Of a DNA stretch of 64,000 nucleotides, positions 44,254-56,320 are shown in pieces. Position numbers and translations under genes: made by a program. This stretch comes from Aquarana catesbeiana (taxonomy: Eukaryota > Chordata > Amphibia > Anura > Ranidae), in the NCBI RefSeq assembly GCF_042186555.1, contig NC_133332.1, forward strand, positions 129,279,375 to 129,343,374. Reading direction: 5' to 3'. Position 1 is the stretch's first letter. Each line of letters starts with the position of its first letter. The notes beneath the pieces were generated by a model that made no database searches, was not told where the DNA came from, and saw nothing but the letters and a program-made list of their open reading frames with translations.

Positions 44254-44678
44254 TGTATCTCTTCTACCCAGGGCCACTTATAGGGGGACCTCTTGTAGGG
44301 GGTCAGAGCACACAGGGGGGCTCACACAGGGAGGGGGATTATTGATGGACGGCAATTGCAGAACTCTTTCTCCAGCATCTGAATGCTGCTCTCTCCCCCT
44401 CTCCTTGCTGCCAGGTTTTATCTGTTGATAAAGAGACAGTCATCCCTCACTAATCCCCCTCCCTGTGCAGCCCCCCCCCCCCGCCTCCCAGCCTAGCTCT
44501 AATGTTATCTGTGCTCCTGAGTTTGTTATTTCGGTAAGGGATCATGTACACAGAGCAGTTGAAAACCTTTTTTGCTGGAAACTTGAAAGCTGGAAATGTC
44601 AGTGAAAAACATCCATTTTACATAGTGAATTAATGCGAGTTTAGAAGCGATTATGAGCGTATGAGGTTAGAAGCATTT
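44254..44678. other. No gene recognised
   Basis: It contains a run of C (44469-44482) and G-rich stretches (44281-44345). No ORF or repeat family was recognised. Confidence 0.4.
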
Positions 44679-45634
44679 TTAACCACTTACAGATCAGAAG
44701 ATTTTCCTGCTTAATGACCAGGCCATTTTTTACGATACGCCACTGCAACGCCTTAACTGACAATTGCGCGGTTGTGCGATGCTATACAAAAACAAATTTT
44801 ACGTTCTTTTTTACCACAAATAGAGCTTTCTTTTGGTGGTATTTGATCACCTCTGCGGTTTATATTTTTTGCGCTATAAACAAAAGCGACAATTTTGAAA
44901 AAAATATATATTTTTTTACTTTTTGTTAAAATAAATATCCCCAAAAATGTTTTTATTTTCTTCATAAGTTTAGGCCAATATATATTCTTCTACATATTTT
45001 TGGTAAAAAAAAAATTGCAATAAGCGTATATTAATTGGTTTGCGCAAAAGTTATAGCGTCTACAAACTATGGGAAAGATTTATGGCATTTTTTTTTTTTT
45101 TTTACTAGTTATGGTGGTGATCTCCGATTTTTTTTTTTTTGCAGTAATGCGACATTGCGGGCGGACAGATTGGACACTTTTGACACATTTTTGGGACCAT
45201 TGACATTTATACAGTGATCAGTGCTATAAAAATGCACTGATTACTGTGTAAATGTCACTGGTAGAGAAGGGGTTAACACTAGGGGGCGATCAAGGAGTTA
45301 AATGTGTTCCCTCGTGAGTGTTTCTTACTGTGTGGGGGATGGGAGTGACTGGGGGAGGAGACATATTGCTGTTCCTGCTTAGGAACAAACTATCTGTCTC
45401 CTCTCCCCTGACAGAACAGGGATTTGTGTGTTTACACACACAAATCCCCGTTCTGACTCTCATGCCCATGATCGCCGCCAGCCACGCGCATCGGGTCCCC
45501 TGCTGTGCAGCAGGCACGGGCAGGTGCCTTCAGTGACTCTTAAAGGGGAAGACGTACCCATAAGTTGTTTTATAGGAATGTGACACTTTACCGCCGTATA
45601 CTGTATTGGCGTGAGCCGGTCGGCAAGTGGTTAA
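44679..45634 (+). mobile_element. Non-autonomous DNA transposon, TIR ttaaccactt / aagtggttaa
   Basis: The ends are perfect 10-bp inverted repeats. The interior shares 'ttaactgacaattgcgcggt', 'tagagctttcttttggtgg', 'tttgcgctataaac' and 'cagtgctataaaaatgcact' with the element split at 56321-63136, and the first part with the right end of 652-4130. The sequence 'gcaagtggttaa' closes it. No transposase; the open frames over it are A/T-rich artefacts. Confidence 0.8.
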
Positions 45635-46227
45635 AGACAACCTCAGGAGACCCTCCCAAATACCCACAATGCATGAAAAACATACATGATTTAAATATTT
45701 TAGCCATTCTGTGAGAGGAGAGAACAGCAGCAGAGAGAGCAGTGTGCTTGTAAATAGCCGTCTTATTTATTGTGTTTTCACTATGGATCCCATCATGAGC
45801 ATGGGTGAGAAAATGCTCCTGATGTTTCTAAAGGCTCTGAAGACATAGAACATTTTGTGAAAGGACCAGAGTTCAGAGTCGCTACTGGACTCCATTGATG
45901 TAGGTGAAATTTGTGGGGTTTTTTTCATATGTTCAAAAATTATCAGAAATGTTTTCCCCTTCAAAAACGCCTAAAAACGCAAATGCACATAAATGCAATT
46001 TTAACGCAGATACGCACATTTGGTGTTTGAAATGCGCAGTCCTGAACACGATTTTTCTGCTTTAAAAAAAAATGCCTGTAACCTCAACTGCCTCTAAACT
46101 ACTATAAACGACTGAGTGTACATGTACACATAAGATAACACTGAGGAGAGTTTAGGGGCTGCTAAAAAAAACACCCAACTGCTCCTAAATTTCAGTTTAG
46201 CAGCTGCAGTGTACATGACGCTTTATT
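45635..46227. other. No gene recognised
   Basis: Mixed sequence without supported coding potential; 45960-46020 has an aacgcaaatgcac-type short repeat. Confidence 0.35.
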
Positions 46228-46462
46228 AGGCCTCTTGCACACAATACTCCTGTTTGAGCATCTACTTTTTCAGACTTTTTTTATGTGTGTTTGCGCGCAT
46301 TTTAGCGCATATGCGTTCGCGCACATTTTTCTTTGTGCACAATCACACAAATTTGCACGCATGAGGTATGGCTATTGTTTACGCGCTTGTGTGCAGAAGC
46401 ACATTACAATTAATGGGCTGTATTTTAGATCAGTAAAAAAAAAAGCTCTACTGAGCTTTTTC
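46228..46462. mobile_element. MITE-like host repeat, left half (right half from 52853)
   Basis: It begins 'taggcctcttgcacacaat'. The sequence ending ctctactgagctttttc (46446-46462) continues after the LINE from the duplicate copy at 52853-52869 into 'aagctcagtacagcttagtg' and 'ctgagcacagcggagtccgc' (to about 52930). The LINE therefore landed in an older repeat of unknown family. Confidence 0.5.
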
Positions 46463-46891
46463 CTTGTCAAAAGAAGTTTATTGAGTATACAATGTTATAA
46501 AGATACATAACATAAGTTTACAAGGATCTATAAAGTAAGCTCATTGTTTTACAGTAGGGTTTATATAGGTAAATATCATGAAATTTCAAATATTAAACAT
46601 TGGGTTCACGTAAACCTAAATTAAAGATATATATCATTTCCTTAGTTACTTTTGTAGGTATTTAAATGATTTATACCTACTATACATATTGTTTACAAGT
46701 AGAGTGTATATAGGTCAAATAAATTCTGATAATGAGCTTTAATCGTAAGGTGGAGAAAAGGAAAGAGAAAGAAGAAAAAGGGTTGAAAGGTAGAGGTATG
46801 GTCCACAAGGTTGTCCCGCTCGTCAGTTTATTATTCTTTTTAGTTCTCTTTGAAGCCTTAGAATGGGTGTCTCTGTAAGTCATTTAATCTG

Positions 46892-49800
46892 TTACCATGG
46901 CAACAGGACAGAGTCATTGAAGTTTGACAGGAACTGTTGTTTTATCCAAGGATGCCAAAGTTTTTCAAATTTTGGAATTTGATTTTGATCGATGGCTACC
47001 ATCTTAGCATGGGACATTGTATTATTCATTCTGTGAATTGTTTCTGCTGGTACCAATGTAGGAGATTTCCATGCCTTGGCCACTGTTTGTTTTGCAGCCG
47101 TTATTAGTTGGATCATAAGTTTGAATTGAGAGAGTGTTAACCATTCCGGTTTTAGATTAAGTAAAGTTAAATATGGATCTGGTTGTATTATTTTTTTAAA
47201 TATTTTAGATGCAATCACGAAGACTTCCTTCCAGAAGGTTTGGATTTCTGGGCACGTCCACCATATGTGTAAATATGTGCCTATTTCTTGGCATCCTCGA
47301 AAACAAAGGTATTAGGTGAATATTTTGCCACTCTAGCGGGTACAAGGTACCAGCGAGTTAGGACTTTATAATTTGTCTCCAGTGCTAAGATGTTGGGTGA
47401 AGATGACTTAGATGTGAGCCATATGTTAGACCAGTCCGTGTCTTCTAAAGTTCGTCCCAGGTCCTCCTCCCACCTCTGAACGTAAGAGGGTCTATTAAGA
47501 TTTGCTACTCCATATAATTGATTATAAAGTGATGAAATTGTAACTTTAGCAAATGGATCTTTTGTACAGATTGATTCAAAAATGGATAATTGGGATAATG
47601 GTGTATCCCCCTTTAGGAATGGTGTATAGAAATTTTTGATTTGGAGATATCTAAATATCTCAGAGTTTGGTAGATCATATTTTTCTCTAAGAGATGGGAA
47701 TGAAAGGAATGATTTAGATGCTATGAAGTCATTTAGTGTCTGAATGCCTGATGTTGTCCAAGCTTTAAAAGAATTTGGGTAGATCCATGCCGGATAAAAG
47801 GTCGGATTTCTGATAAAAGAAAGGAGAGGATTGTGTGGAGATTGTAACTGATATTTGGTTTTTAGTTTATCCCAGAGAGATAAGAAGTGTTTAGTTATGG
47901 GATTATGAATTTTAAAGCGGTCTTTAGGATCAAGCCATAATAAATTTGATATTAATAGAGGGTCATTTTCTGAAGCCTCTATAAATACCCATAATGGGAT
48001 TTCCTGTTTTGCATGGTATTTGGACAGACTGGCCAAATGTGCTGCTCTGTAGTAGTTAGTAAAATTAGGGTATCCCAGGCCTCCTTTATTTTTGGGAAGA
48101 TGTAGTGTGTGTATAGGTATACGTGGTTTAGAAGAGCCCCATATAAACGAAGTTGCTCTTTTTTGTACTATTCTCAAAAAATAGGAAGGAATTGGAATAG
48201 GGAGGACTCTGAATAGATAAAGCAATTTGGGTAGAATAGTCATTTTGATTGCATTAATCTTCCCTATCCAGGATAAAGGAAGTTGCGACCATTGTTTTAT
48301 TAGATTTGTGATCTGTCTTAATACAGGAGGATAATTGGTTGAGAATAAGTCAGAATGAGATGCTGTTAAATGAATTCCAAGATATGGGATTGATTTTCCT
48401 GCCCATGTGAATGGGAGTGCAGCCCTAGCCAGGATCAATTCCATGTTTGTGAGTGAAATATTAAGCACTAGGCATTTCTTGGGATTAATCATAAGGCCGG
48501 AAAGGGCTGCAAATCCATCAAGAGCTGGTATTAAGTTAGGACCAGAGACCTGTGGTGATGATAGAAAAAGTAATATATCGTCTGCAAATATACATAATTT
48601 GTGTGTAATACCTCCTACTTCAATGCCAGTTATAGTTTGGTTTGTTCTGATGTATTGGGCCATGGGTTCGAGTATAAGGGCAAATAATAAGGGAGATAAT
48701 GGGCAACCCTGTCGGGTACTTCTTTCGATATTAAAGGCTTCAGATTTGTATCCAGCATATTTTATATAGGCTTTGGGTTCATTATATAATGCTTTGATCC
48801 ATGTTAAAAAGTGGGGTCCAAAACCCCATTTTTGTAATGAATATTGCATATATTGCCAGGATACTGTGTCAAATGCCCTCTTAATATCGAGAGATAGAAA
48901 ACATAAAGGGATTTTCCGTTTTTTAGCAATATGTGCCAATAACACTGCCCTGCGTATATTATCGCCTGCCTGTCTATTTGGCATGAAGCCTACTTGATCT
49001 CTATGTATTAATTTTCCTATAATGCTATTGAGGCGTTTTGCTATTATTTTTGCTAATAATTAAATATCGAGGTTTAACAGAGAGATAGGCCGATAATTCA
49101 CACAGGAAGTATCATCAGAAAGGGGTTTTGGGATCATACAAACAATTGCCATTAGTGTTTCTTGCCGAAAAGAATGTCCATCTAGAAGTTTGTTAAAAGT
49201 TTCAGTGAGAATGGGAGAGAGTATTTCTGAGAATGTTTTATAGTATAAAGCCGAGTAGCCGTCTGGGCCTGGTCTTTTGTTAAGTTTTAGGTCTTTTATG
49301 GCGTTAGCAACTTCATCTATAGTTATAGGCTCATCCAAACTGCTTTTTTGATTCTGAGATAACTCAGGTAAGGTTATTTTTGAGAAGAAGGATTCAGCCT
49401 CTGTAGGATTAAATTCATTGTTTGTCTTGTATAAAGTTGCGAGATGTGAGTGAAATTTATGGACTATTTTAACTGGATTACAAGTGTAAACATTTTTTGA
49501 TCATTTCAAACGTATTGGTTTGAAAGATTTGTTAGTTGAATTTAATGCCCGAGCCAAATATGTACCTGGTTAGTTTGTATTCATGTAGAAATTGTGTTTG
49601 GAGCGTTTGAGGGATTTATCAACTGACTCAGTGAGAAATAGATCGTATTCCAATCTAGATTTTTCCAGATGAGATTTTGTACTCTGAGATGGATTATCTT
49701 GAAATGATATGTAGGCTGCATTAAAATTGAGTTCTAGTTTTTTTGCTAGATTTTTGCGTTCCCGTTTAAATAATGCCATTTGTCTTTGTATTGTACCACG

Positions 49801-50676
49801 TAAGACAGGCTTATGAGCTTCCCACAGTGTTATTGGGGAGATGTCTGTTGTATTATTAATTGATATGTATTCCTTTAAAGCTTGTTCAATGGCCATCTGA
49901 TGTAGTGGGTGTTTGAGCATTATGTCCGGTAAGTACCACGTTGGGTCATGCGCTTTTGTTATGGCTGAGGCTATAGTAGTGTATACTGCATTATGGTCAG
50001 ACCACGGAATCAGAATTATATCTGATGCAATAATTTCTGGTATCATTCCTATTGTTAGAAAAATATGATCTATTCTGGTGAAGGTTTGATGAGGGTGCGA
50101 GAAATAAGTGAATTTCTTTTTCATTGGGTTACTTTCTCTCCATGAATCTACCAGATTGTATTTGGAAAGAAGTTGAGAAAAAGGTAATCTAGAGGTTATT
50201 TTGGATGGTGTAAAAGGTGATTTATCTAGAAATGGGAGGAGGACCTGGTTCGAATCCCCACACATTATCACTGTTCCTATTTTGTGTGTATTAATCACTT
50301 GTAATATATGTGAGAGGAATGGTGTAGGTTGTTTGTTAGGAGCGTAGTAGGAAATCACCGTGATTGCTGTATCCATTATATAACCCATGAGTATCAGGTA
50401 TCTACCTTCTGGGTCTTTAATTTCTGATGATAAGGTGAATGGTGTGGATCGGTGAAATGCAATTAGAGTTCCCCTTTGCTTGGTACAGGCAGAAGCCGTG
50501 TAAATTTGTTGATAAAAAGGAGAAATATATTTTGGAGTAGAATCTTTGGTGAAGTATGTTTCTTGGAGGCATACTATGTGAGCCTTCTTGTTATGGAAAG
50601 TACGGAAGGCTTTGGTCCTTTTTTGAGGGACATTTATTCCCTGAACATTCAGGGAAAGTATATTCAGTGGTGCCAT
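46892..50676 (-). pseudogene. L1-type ORF2: endonuclease and reverse transcriptase
   Basis: It starts MAPLNILSLNVQG (50676). The apurinic-type endonuclease shows SLNVQGI, CLQETYF, MCGDSNQV, RIDHIFL and the catalytic WSDHNAV, all intact, down to 49570. The reverse transcriptase follows in the same frame: KRPGPDGYSALYYK, NYRPISLL, LSLDIKRAFDTVSW, RQGCPLSPLLFAL and the active-site FADDILLF (about 48580). Stops interrupt the frame at 49570-49572 and 49060-49062 (Lys codon to TAA). Near 47300 an 8-base deletion relative to the copy at 53253-54823 shifts the frame and destroys the start of the C-terminal CxxC motif. The last part (46892-47218) contains KAWKSPTLVPAE and the C-terminus. Nicking and reverse transcription at the target would be its role if intact. 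Confidence 0.92.
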
Positions 50677-51624
50677 GGCAAAAGATCAAATAGTTTTGAC
50701 TTACTTTTTGTTATGCAGAGCTGACTGCGCAGATCAACCTGTGTGGACTGAAGAGATGAATAGATAAAAAAGAAACCAGTGAATTCTGGAGTAAAGAGTA
50801 AACAAAAAACATATGAGATTAGATGATACATTGTATAAATAATTTTTTGCAAGTAATCACAATTTACCCGTGAAAGAGAATAAATATCTCTCTCAGGGGA
50901 ATAAGTGCCTTCATCACACTCCCACATAATATGGTTGGGAGAATGAGGAGGGCTAATGGGGGTACACGGATCTTCCGCTTACAGGAGAGAAGTGCTTTGT
51001 CAAAAGACATCAAAATGATGTTTCATTAATTGGAGTGCAGAAAATAGTTTTTGCTGAAATTATTTATTCCAGGGTGGTTGTATATGGTTAGTCTTGCCCT
51101 AGGCTAAATAATTCAGTTAGAAAGGTACTGTTAATAACTTTGGTATTGATGAAGATAGTATGAATTATTTTGGGATTTTAACCCTTTTAGAGTAAACAAT
51201 TACATATTTTATTCATATGTAACTGTTTAGATATGTTAACTCATAAAATTGAGGTTGTATTGCTTCAGATTAGAATAAACAAAAACATAATTCTAGGAAC
51301 TAGTTAGGTAATAATATATTTGTTTTAAGAAAAAAAAAGAAAAAGCTTCCATTACTTCTGGATTATTGAACATATTTGTCCTAAAAAGTAATAAATCCAT
51401 TGTTATTACCTGATAATATATAACTGAATAAGAATTTCCTTATTTCACTTATATATTCTAAGGCTATATGAATCAGAAGTAATAAGAAATATAACTGGAA
51501 TGTAACATGATCCCACACAGTGTGTGACTATCAGAATGCAGTTACATTCAGTTATAAATACAGGTTTTTTTATAGAGAACCATCTCTTAGTATAATAAAT
51601 GAAGAGATATCAGGAATTAGGATG

Positions 51625-52692
51625 TCAGTCCATTGAATCTTCTTGGTCCATGGATGATGTGGCATAATGGCCTCTTTTGTGAGAATGATGATTCCCATTT
51701 CGTTCAGAAATTTTCTGGGTGCTGCCTGAAAGTGAAGATGATGCCATTCTTCTGCGTGTGGGAGTGTTGCTGCTTGTGGGTTCTGTCAGATTTAATTTTA
51801 AAAGGGTTTGTTGTAGTTCATCTGCTGATCTGCTTCTGTAAATTGTACCTTGGTAGTTAAATCTGACTGAAAAAGGAAAACCCCATTGATACATAATGTT
51901 GTGGCTTTGCAGTTCCATTAGTTGGGGTTTCATGGATCGTCTTTTAGTAATAGTAAGTTGGGATAGGTCAGCAAAAATTTGATAATTGTGTCCTTGAAAA
52001 TTAAGTTCCTTTTTTTCTCTTGCAGCAATTAGTATTTGTTCTTTCGTTCTGTAATAATTAAATTTTGTGATTATATCACGTGGGGGTCCATCTTTCTTTT
52101 GGGCTGTGAGGGCTCTGTGTACTCTGTCCAGTTCTAAACGTTCAATAGGGATATCTGGCTTTAGTTCTTGTAATAGAGCAGTAATAGTAGATTGCAGGTC
52201 TGTCACAGTTTCAGGTATTCCCCTTATGCGCAAGTTTGAACGTCTGGCTCTATTTTCGTAATCTTCGAGCTTAGTTTGAAGTATTAAATTCTCTTTTTTT
52301 AATTGTTCCAATTCTGTTATATTTTCTTGGGTTGTAATTTCAATTTCATCCATTTTTATTTCTAGGGCTGCGGTGCGGTTTCCCAGCTCTCTTATTTCTT
52401 TGGTTAGGCTTTTTGTTATTTGGTCTGAGGTTTGTTTTAAAGCCTTATGAAGCATCTTTTCAAATTGTAATAATATTACTGGGGATACTGAGGAGGCTTG
52501 TGGAGAAGTTTGTGAGAGGATTTGTTCTGTATCTGACTCAAATGGAGAGTCTTGCTGTGACATTTTCTGTCTGTGAGAGTGCCCTGATGCTGTATATTGT
52601 GAGGTGACTGGAGCTGCTTCAGCTGCAGTGAGTGCCTGTGAGCTCTTTGTGAGGTGATTTTTATTTCTGCCACGGCTTCCTCCCAGTACCAT
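51625..52692 (-). CDS. L1-type ORF1 protein
   Basis: From the first ATG in frame (52692, MVLGGSRGRN) the frame is open for 355 residues; the longer open stretch upstream lacks an ATG. The N-terminal third is Ser/Gln-rich. A coiled coil follows (EIKMDEIEITTQENITELEQ region). Next comes the diagnostic ARRSNLRIRGIPE motif, the RRM-like domain with ELDRVHRAL and PRDIITKFNYYRTKEQIL, and the C-terminal domain (SMKPQLMELQ to DELQQTLLKL). This is the Transposase_22-type ORF1 architecture: a trimeric RNA-binding chaperone that packages LINE RNA. A start at MSQQDSPFES (about 52563) is an alternative. Confidence 0.9.
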   Translation of the reverse strand: MVLGGSRGRNKNHLTKSSQALTAAEAAPVTSQYTASGHSHRQKMSQQDSPFESDTEQILSQTSPQASSVSPVILLQFEKMLHKALKQTSDQITKSLTKEIRELGNRTAALEIKMDEIEITTQENITELEQLKKENLILQTKLEDYENRARRSNLRIRGIPETVTDLQSTITALLQELKPDIPIERLELDRVHRALTAQKKDGPPRDIITKFNYYRTKEQILIAAREKKELNFQGHNYQIFADLSQLTITKRRSMKPQLMELQSHNIMYQWGFPFSVRFNYQGTIYRSRSADELQQTLLKLNLTEPTSSNTPTRRRMASSSLSGSTQKISERNGNHHSHKRGHYATSSMDQEDSMD

Positions 52693-52869
52693 ATTTCCTG
52701 CCCAAACTTTCACAGTTTGTTCCCAGGGGCAAAAAGGTTCAAATGGATACCTTTTGAGTCTGCAGGCTCCGCTTTGTCCTCCTCTTCTCTCCTCAGCGGT
52801 GTGGAGCTCTAACAATGCATGTCTGCTCTGCTAGGCTCCGCCTCCTGCCTCTCTCTACTGAGCTTTTTC

Positions 52870-53238
52870 AAGCTCAGTACAGCTTAGTGGGGATCAGCGG
52901 ATCAATTCCCCTCTGAGCACAGCGGAGTCCGCTGTGCTAAAGGACCCTTACACTACTAACAACATTAGTCAAGTTTTCTCTTTCCCAATTCTGGATTGAA
53001 AGGAGAAGAGTTCACTGTAGCTGACCTCACTGGGGAGTTTTCCCTCCCTTCCTGCATGATGCCTGTACAAAAATGGGAAGAGTAAATGGGACAGTAAAAG
53101 CATAGCCAGAAGTTCTAATTCTTCCTCACTCTATTAAAATATGTATTTTTGTTTTGTTTCTTTCTTCACTGAGAGAATTCCCATCACTTTCTGCCCCAAT
53201 GGAAAATGAAGGGAATCTTACCAGTAGGGAACCAGATG
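52870..53238. other. Flank between two LINE copies
   Basis: The first 60 bases finish the older host repeat. The rest is unrecognised, with no ORF. Confidence 0.4.
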
Positions 53239-53252
53239 GCACTTTCTCTTTC

Positions 53253-54823
53253 CTTGTCAAAAGAAGTTTATTGAGTATACAATGTTATAAAGATACATAA
53301 AGTAAGTTTACAAGGATCTATAAAGTAAGCTCATTGTTTTACAGTAGGGTTTATATAGGTAAATATCCTGAAATTTCAAATATTAAACATTGGGTTCACG
53401 TAAACCTAAATTAAAGATATATATCATTTCCTTAGTTACTTTTGTAGTTATTTAAATGATTTATACCTACTATACATATTGTTTACAAGTAGAGTGTATA
53501 TAGGTCAAATAAATTCTGATAATGAGCTTTAATCTTAAGGTGGATAAAAGGAAAGAGAAAGAAGAAAAAGGGTTGAAAGGTAGAGGTATGGTCCACAAGG
53601 TTGTCCCGCTCGTCAGTTTATTATTTCTTTTAGTTCTCTTTGAAGCCTTAGAATGGGTGTCTCTGTAAGTCATTTAATCTGTTACCATGGCAACAGGACA
53701 GAGTCATTGAAGTTTGACAGGAACTGTTGTTTTATCCAAGGATGCCAAAGTTTTTCAAATTTTGGAATTTGATTTTGATCGATGGCTACCATCTTAGCAT
53801 GGGACATTGTATTATTCATTCTGTGAATTGTTTCTGCTAGTACCAATGTAGGAGATTTCCATGCCTTGGCCACTGTTTGTTTTGCAGCCGTTATTAGTTG
53901 GATCATAAGTTTGAATTGAGAGAGTGTTAACCATTCCGGTTTTAGATTAAGTAAAGTTAAATATGGATCTGGTTGTATTATTTTTTTAAATATTTTAGAT
54001 GCAATCACGAAGACTTCCTTCCAGAAGGTTTGGATTACTGGGCACGTCCACCATATGTGTAAATATGTGCCTATTTCTGGGCATCCTCGAAAACAAAGAG
54101 CTGAGGTATTAGGTGAATATTTTGCCACTCTAGCGGGTACAAGGTACCAGCGAGTTAGGACTTTATAATTTGTCTCCAGTGCTAAGATGTTGGGTGAAGA
54201 TGACTTAGATGTGAGCCATATGTTAGACCAGTCCGTGTCTTCTAAAGTTCGTCCCAGGTCCTCCTCCCACCTCTGAACGTAAGAGGGTCTATTAAGATTT
54301 GCTACTCCATATAATTGATTATAAAGTGATGAAATTGTACCTTTAGCAAATGGATCTTTTGTACAGATTGATTCAAAAATGGATAATTGGGATAATGGTG
54401 TATCCCCCTTTAGGAATGGTGTATAGAAATTTTTGATTTGGAGATATCTAAATATCTCAGAGTTTGGTAGATCGTATTTTTCTCTAAGCGATGGGAATGA
54501 AAGGAATGATTTAGATGCTATGAAGTCATTTAGTGTCTGAATGCCTGATGTTGTCCAAGCTTTAAAAGAATTTGGGTAGATCCATGCCGGATAAAAGGCC
54601 GGATTTCTGATAAAAGAAAGGAGAGGATTGTGTGGAGATTGTAACTGATATTTGGTTTTTAGTTTATCCCAGAGAGATAAGAAGTGTTTAGTTATGGGAT
54701 TATGAATTTTAAAGCGGTCTTTAGGATCAAGCCATAATAAATTTGATATTAATAGAGGGTCATTTTCTGAAGCCTCTATAAATACCCATAATGGGATTTC
54801 CTGTTTTGCATGGTATTTGGACT
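53253..54823 (-). pseudogene. 5'-truncated copy of the same LINE (ORF2 C-terminus and 3' UTR)
   Basis: It is flanked by gcactttctctttc at 53239-53252 and 54824-54837 (14 bp). It matches 46463-48035 with roughly fifteen substitutions plus the 8-base indel, about 99% by eye. The reading frame (53682 to the break) is open for about 377 residues. It includes KYHAKQEIPLWVFIEA, RWEEDLGRTLEDTDWSNIW, RWYLVPARVAKYSPN and the C-terminal knuckle CFRGC...GTYLHIWWTC. The frame runs 5-8 codons into the flank, which supplies an accidental ATG (54839). Lacking the catalytic domains it is inert. Confidence 0.93.
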
Positions 54824-55012
54824 GCACTTTCTCTTTCAATTGTTTTCAAATTACAGCAAAATTAGGCAGCAAAACTAGGTGAGGTGTAGATAAATGAAAT
54901 AGGGTTTGAACAGCTAACATGTTGAATGTTAAAGTAAAATGAAACTGTATTTACCTAAAGTGAACCTTTAGGCTTACCTTCCATTGTGTTTACTCGCATG
55001 CTCAAGTTATCT

Positions 55013-56320
55013 AGGGTTGCACCAATACCGATACTAGTATCAGTAACAGTGCTGATACCAAACATTGGCACGCATACTTGTATTTCTGCAAATGCTCCGA
55101 TATCTGGACAGTCAGGGGTGATCGGTGCGGCCGCCCCCCCCCATGGCTGTCAGCTGCTTTATTGAAATCTATAGAGGAAGATTGGTGTTTGTAACTCCTC
55201 CCACCGCCACAGCAATCACCCCTGACTGTCCCCTGTGTCCTACTCTGGTCCCCCTCTGTGTCCTCCTTCATGCTGCTCCGCCCCCCCCTGTGTACCCCTC
55301 CATTCCCCCTCTGTGCTCCTCTTCTGGTCCCCCTCCATGCTGCTCTGGTCCCCCTCTATGTATCTCTCCAGTTTCCCTCTGTGCTCCTCCCCTGGTTCCC
55401 CTCGGTGTCCTCCTTCATGCTGCTCCAGTCCCCCTCTGTGTACCCCTCTGTTCCCCCTCTGTGCTCCTCCTCTGGTCCCCCTCCGTGTCCTCCTCCATGC
55501 TGCTCCAGTCCCCCTCTGTGTACCTCTCCAGTTCTCCTCTGTGCTCCTCCTCCGGTTCCCCTAAGTGTCCTCCTCTGTGCTGCTCTGGTCCCCCTCTGTG
55601 CTCCTCCTCCAGTCTCCCTCCGTGTCCTCCTCAGGTCACCCCCCATGCTCCTCCGCCACCCTGTGTCCCCCTCCAGTCCCCCTTGTCCCAGATATGTCAG
55701 GATGGAGAGTGGAGGAAGGAGACGGTAAATCTGCATTTACTGCCTCCTTCCTTTTCCGAATGCACAAAGTCAGTGATCACTGCCTCTATCCATTCATAAC
55801 CAAGCATTGTAAACAATGCTTCAGTTTATGAATGGAGAGGAGCCTCTGTCCCCTGTCCATTTATCTTTAGTGCAGCTGAGGCTGCAGAGAAAGGGACTGA
55901 GGAATATGTGTCCTCAGTTTAAAAGGGGAGATGTCAGGGGTCTGTTTAAATCCCTGATATCTGACCAAAGCCCCCCCCCCAACAGGGTTGATAAAAAAAA
56001 CAAAAAATAAAAAAAGGAAACATTTTAATAAATAAATATTTAAAAGTAAAATTGTAAAAATAATTTAAAAAAAAAAAAAACACTGACACCGTCCACTCCC
56101 CCCCTTAAAAAAGGAAAGTATTGTAAAAAAAAATACCAAAAAAAATTGTAAAAAATAATATCAAAATAAAAATAAAAAACTATTGACACAGTCCACGCAT
56201 CATCAGTGCTGCATATTAGTACCACTGTCACATGACATAAAAAAAAGTATCGGAATTGGCGGGTACGTGAAAAAAAGTATTGGTACTTGTATGCGGTCTT
56301 AAGCGCCTCAGCCCTGCAAC
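55013..56320. mobile_element. hAT-like non-autonomous element
   Basis: The left end agggttgcaccaataccgat and the right region 'agtatcgg...agtattggtacttg' near 56245-56300 are complementary in part, closing with 'gccctgcaac'. This GGGTTGCACCRATAC style is common to vertebrate hAT MITEs (from memory). The interior is mostly a C-rich minisatellite and A/T-rich DNA. The right boundary is uncertain and no 8-bp duplication was confirmed. Confidence 0.5.
55225..55690. repeat. C-rich minisatellite, ~80-bp period
   Basis: Units share CATGCTGCTCC, 'ccccctctgtgtac', 'ctctgtgctcctcc' and 'ggtccccctc'. CATGCTGCTCC recurs near 55270, 55418 and 55498. The plus strand has few stops, giving Pro/Ser/Leu/Cys-rich frames of up to 224 codons that overlap in three frames; these are repeat artefacts. 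Confidence 0.85.

Larger units (their letters stand above)
46463..52852 (-). mobile_element. L1-like LINE, near full length (6.4 kb)
   Basis: The 17-bp duplication ctctactgagctttttc lies at 46446-46462 and 52853-52869, fixing both ends. On the minus strand the order is 5' UTR (~160 bp), ORF1, a ~0.95-kb spacer, ORF2 (endonuclease then reverse transcriptase), a ~430-bp 3' UTR and an AATAAA about 20 bases before the end. There is no long poly(A) tail. ORF1 is intact. ORF2 has in-frame stops and an 8-bp deletion, so this copy is not autonomous. Confidence 0.93.

Noticed and set aside
48407..48997. Plus-strand frames of 74-120 codons
   Set aside because: They are antisense shadows of the LINE ORF2 reverse transcriptase on the minus strand.
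50249..50258. GGTTCGAATCC-like tRNA B box
   Set aside because: It falls within LINE ORF2 codons (GDSNQVLL region on the minus strand), with no A box, cloverleaf or terminator.
55125..55799. 224-codon Pro/Ser-rich frame
   Set aside because: It overlies an ~80-bp C-rich minisatellite, and two other frames are equally open.
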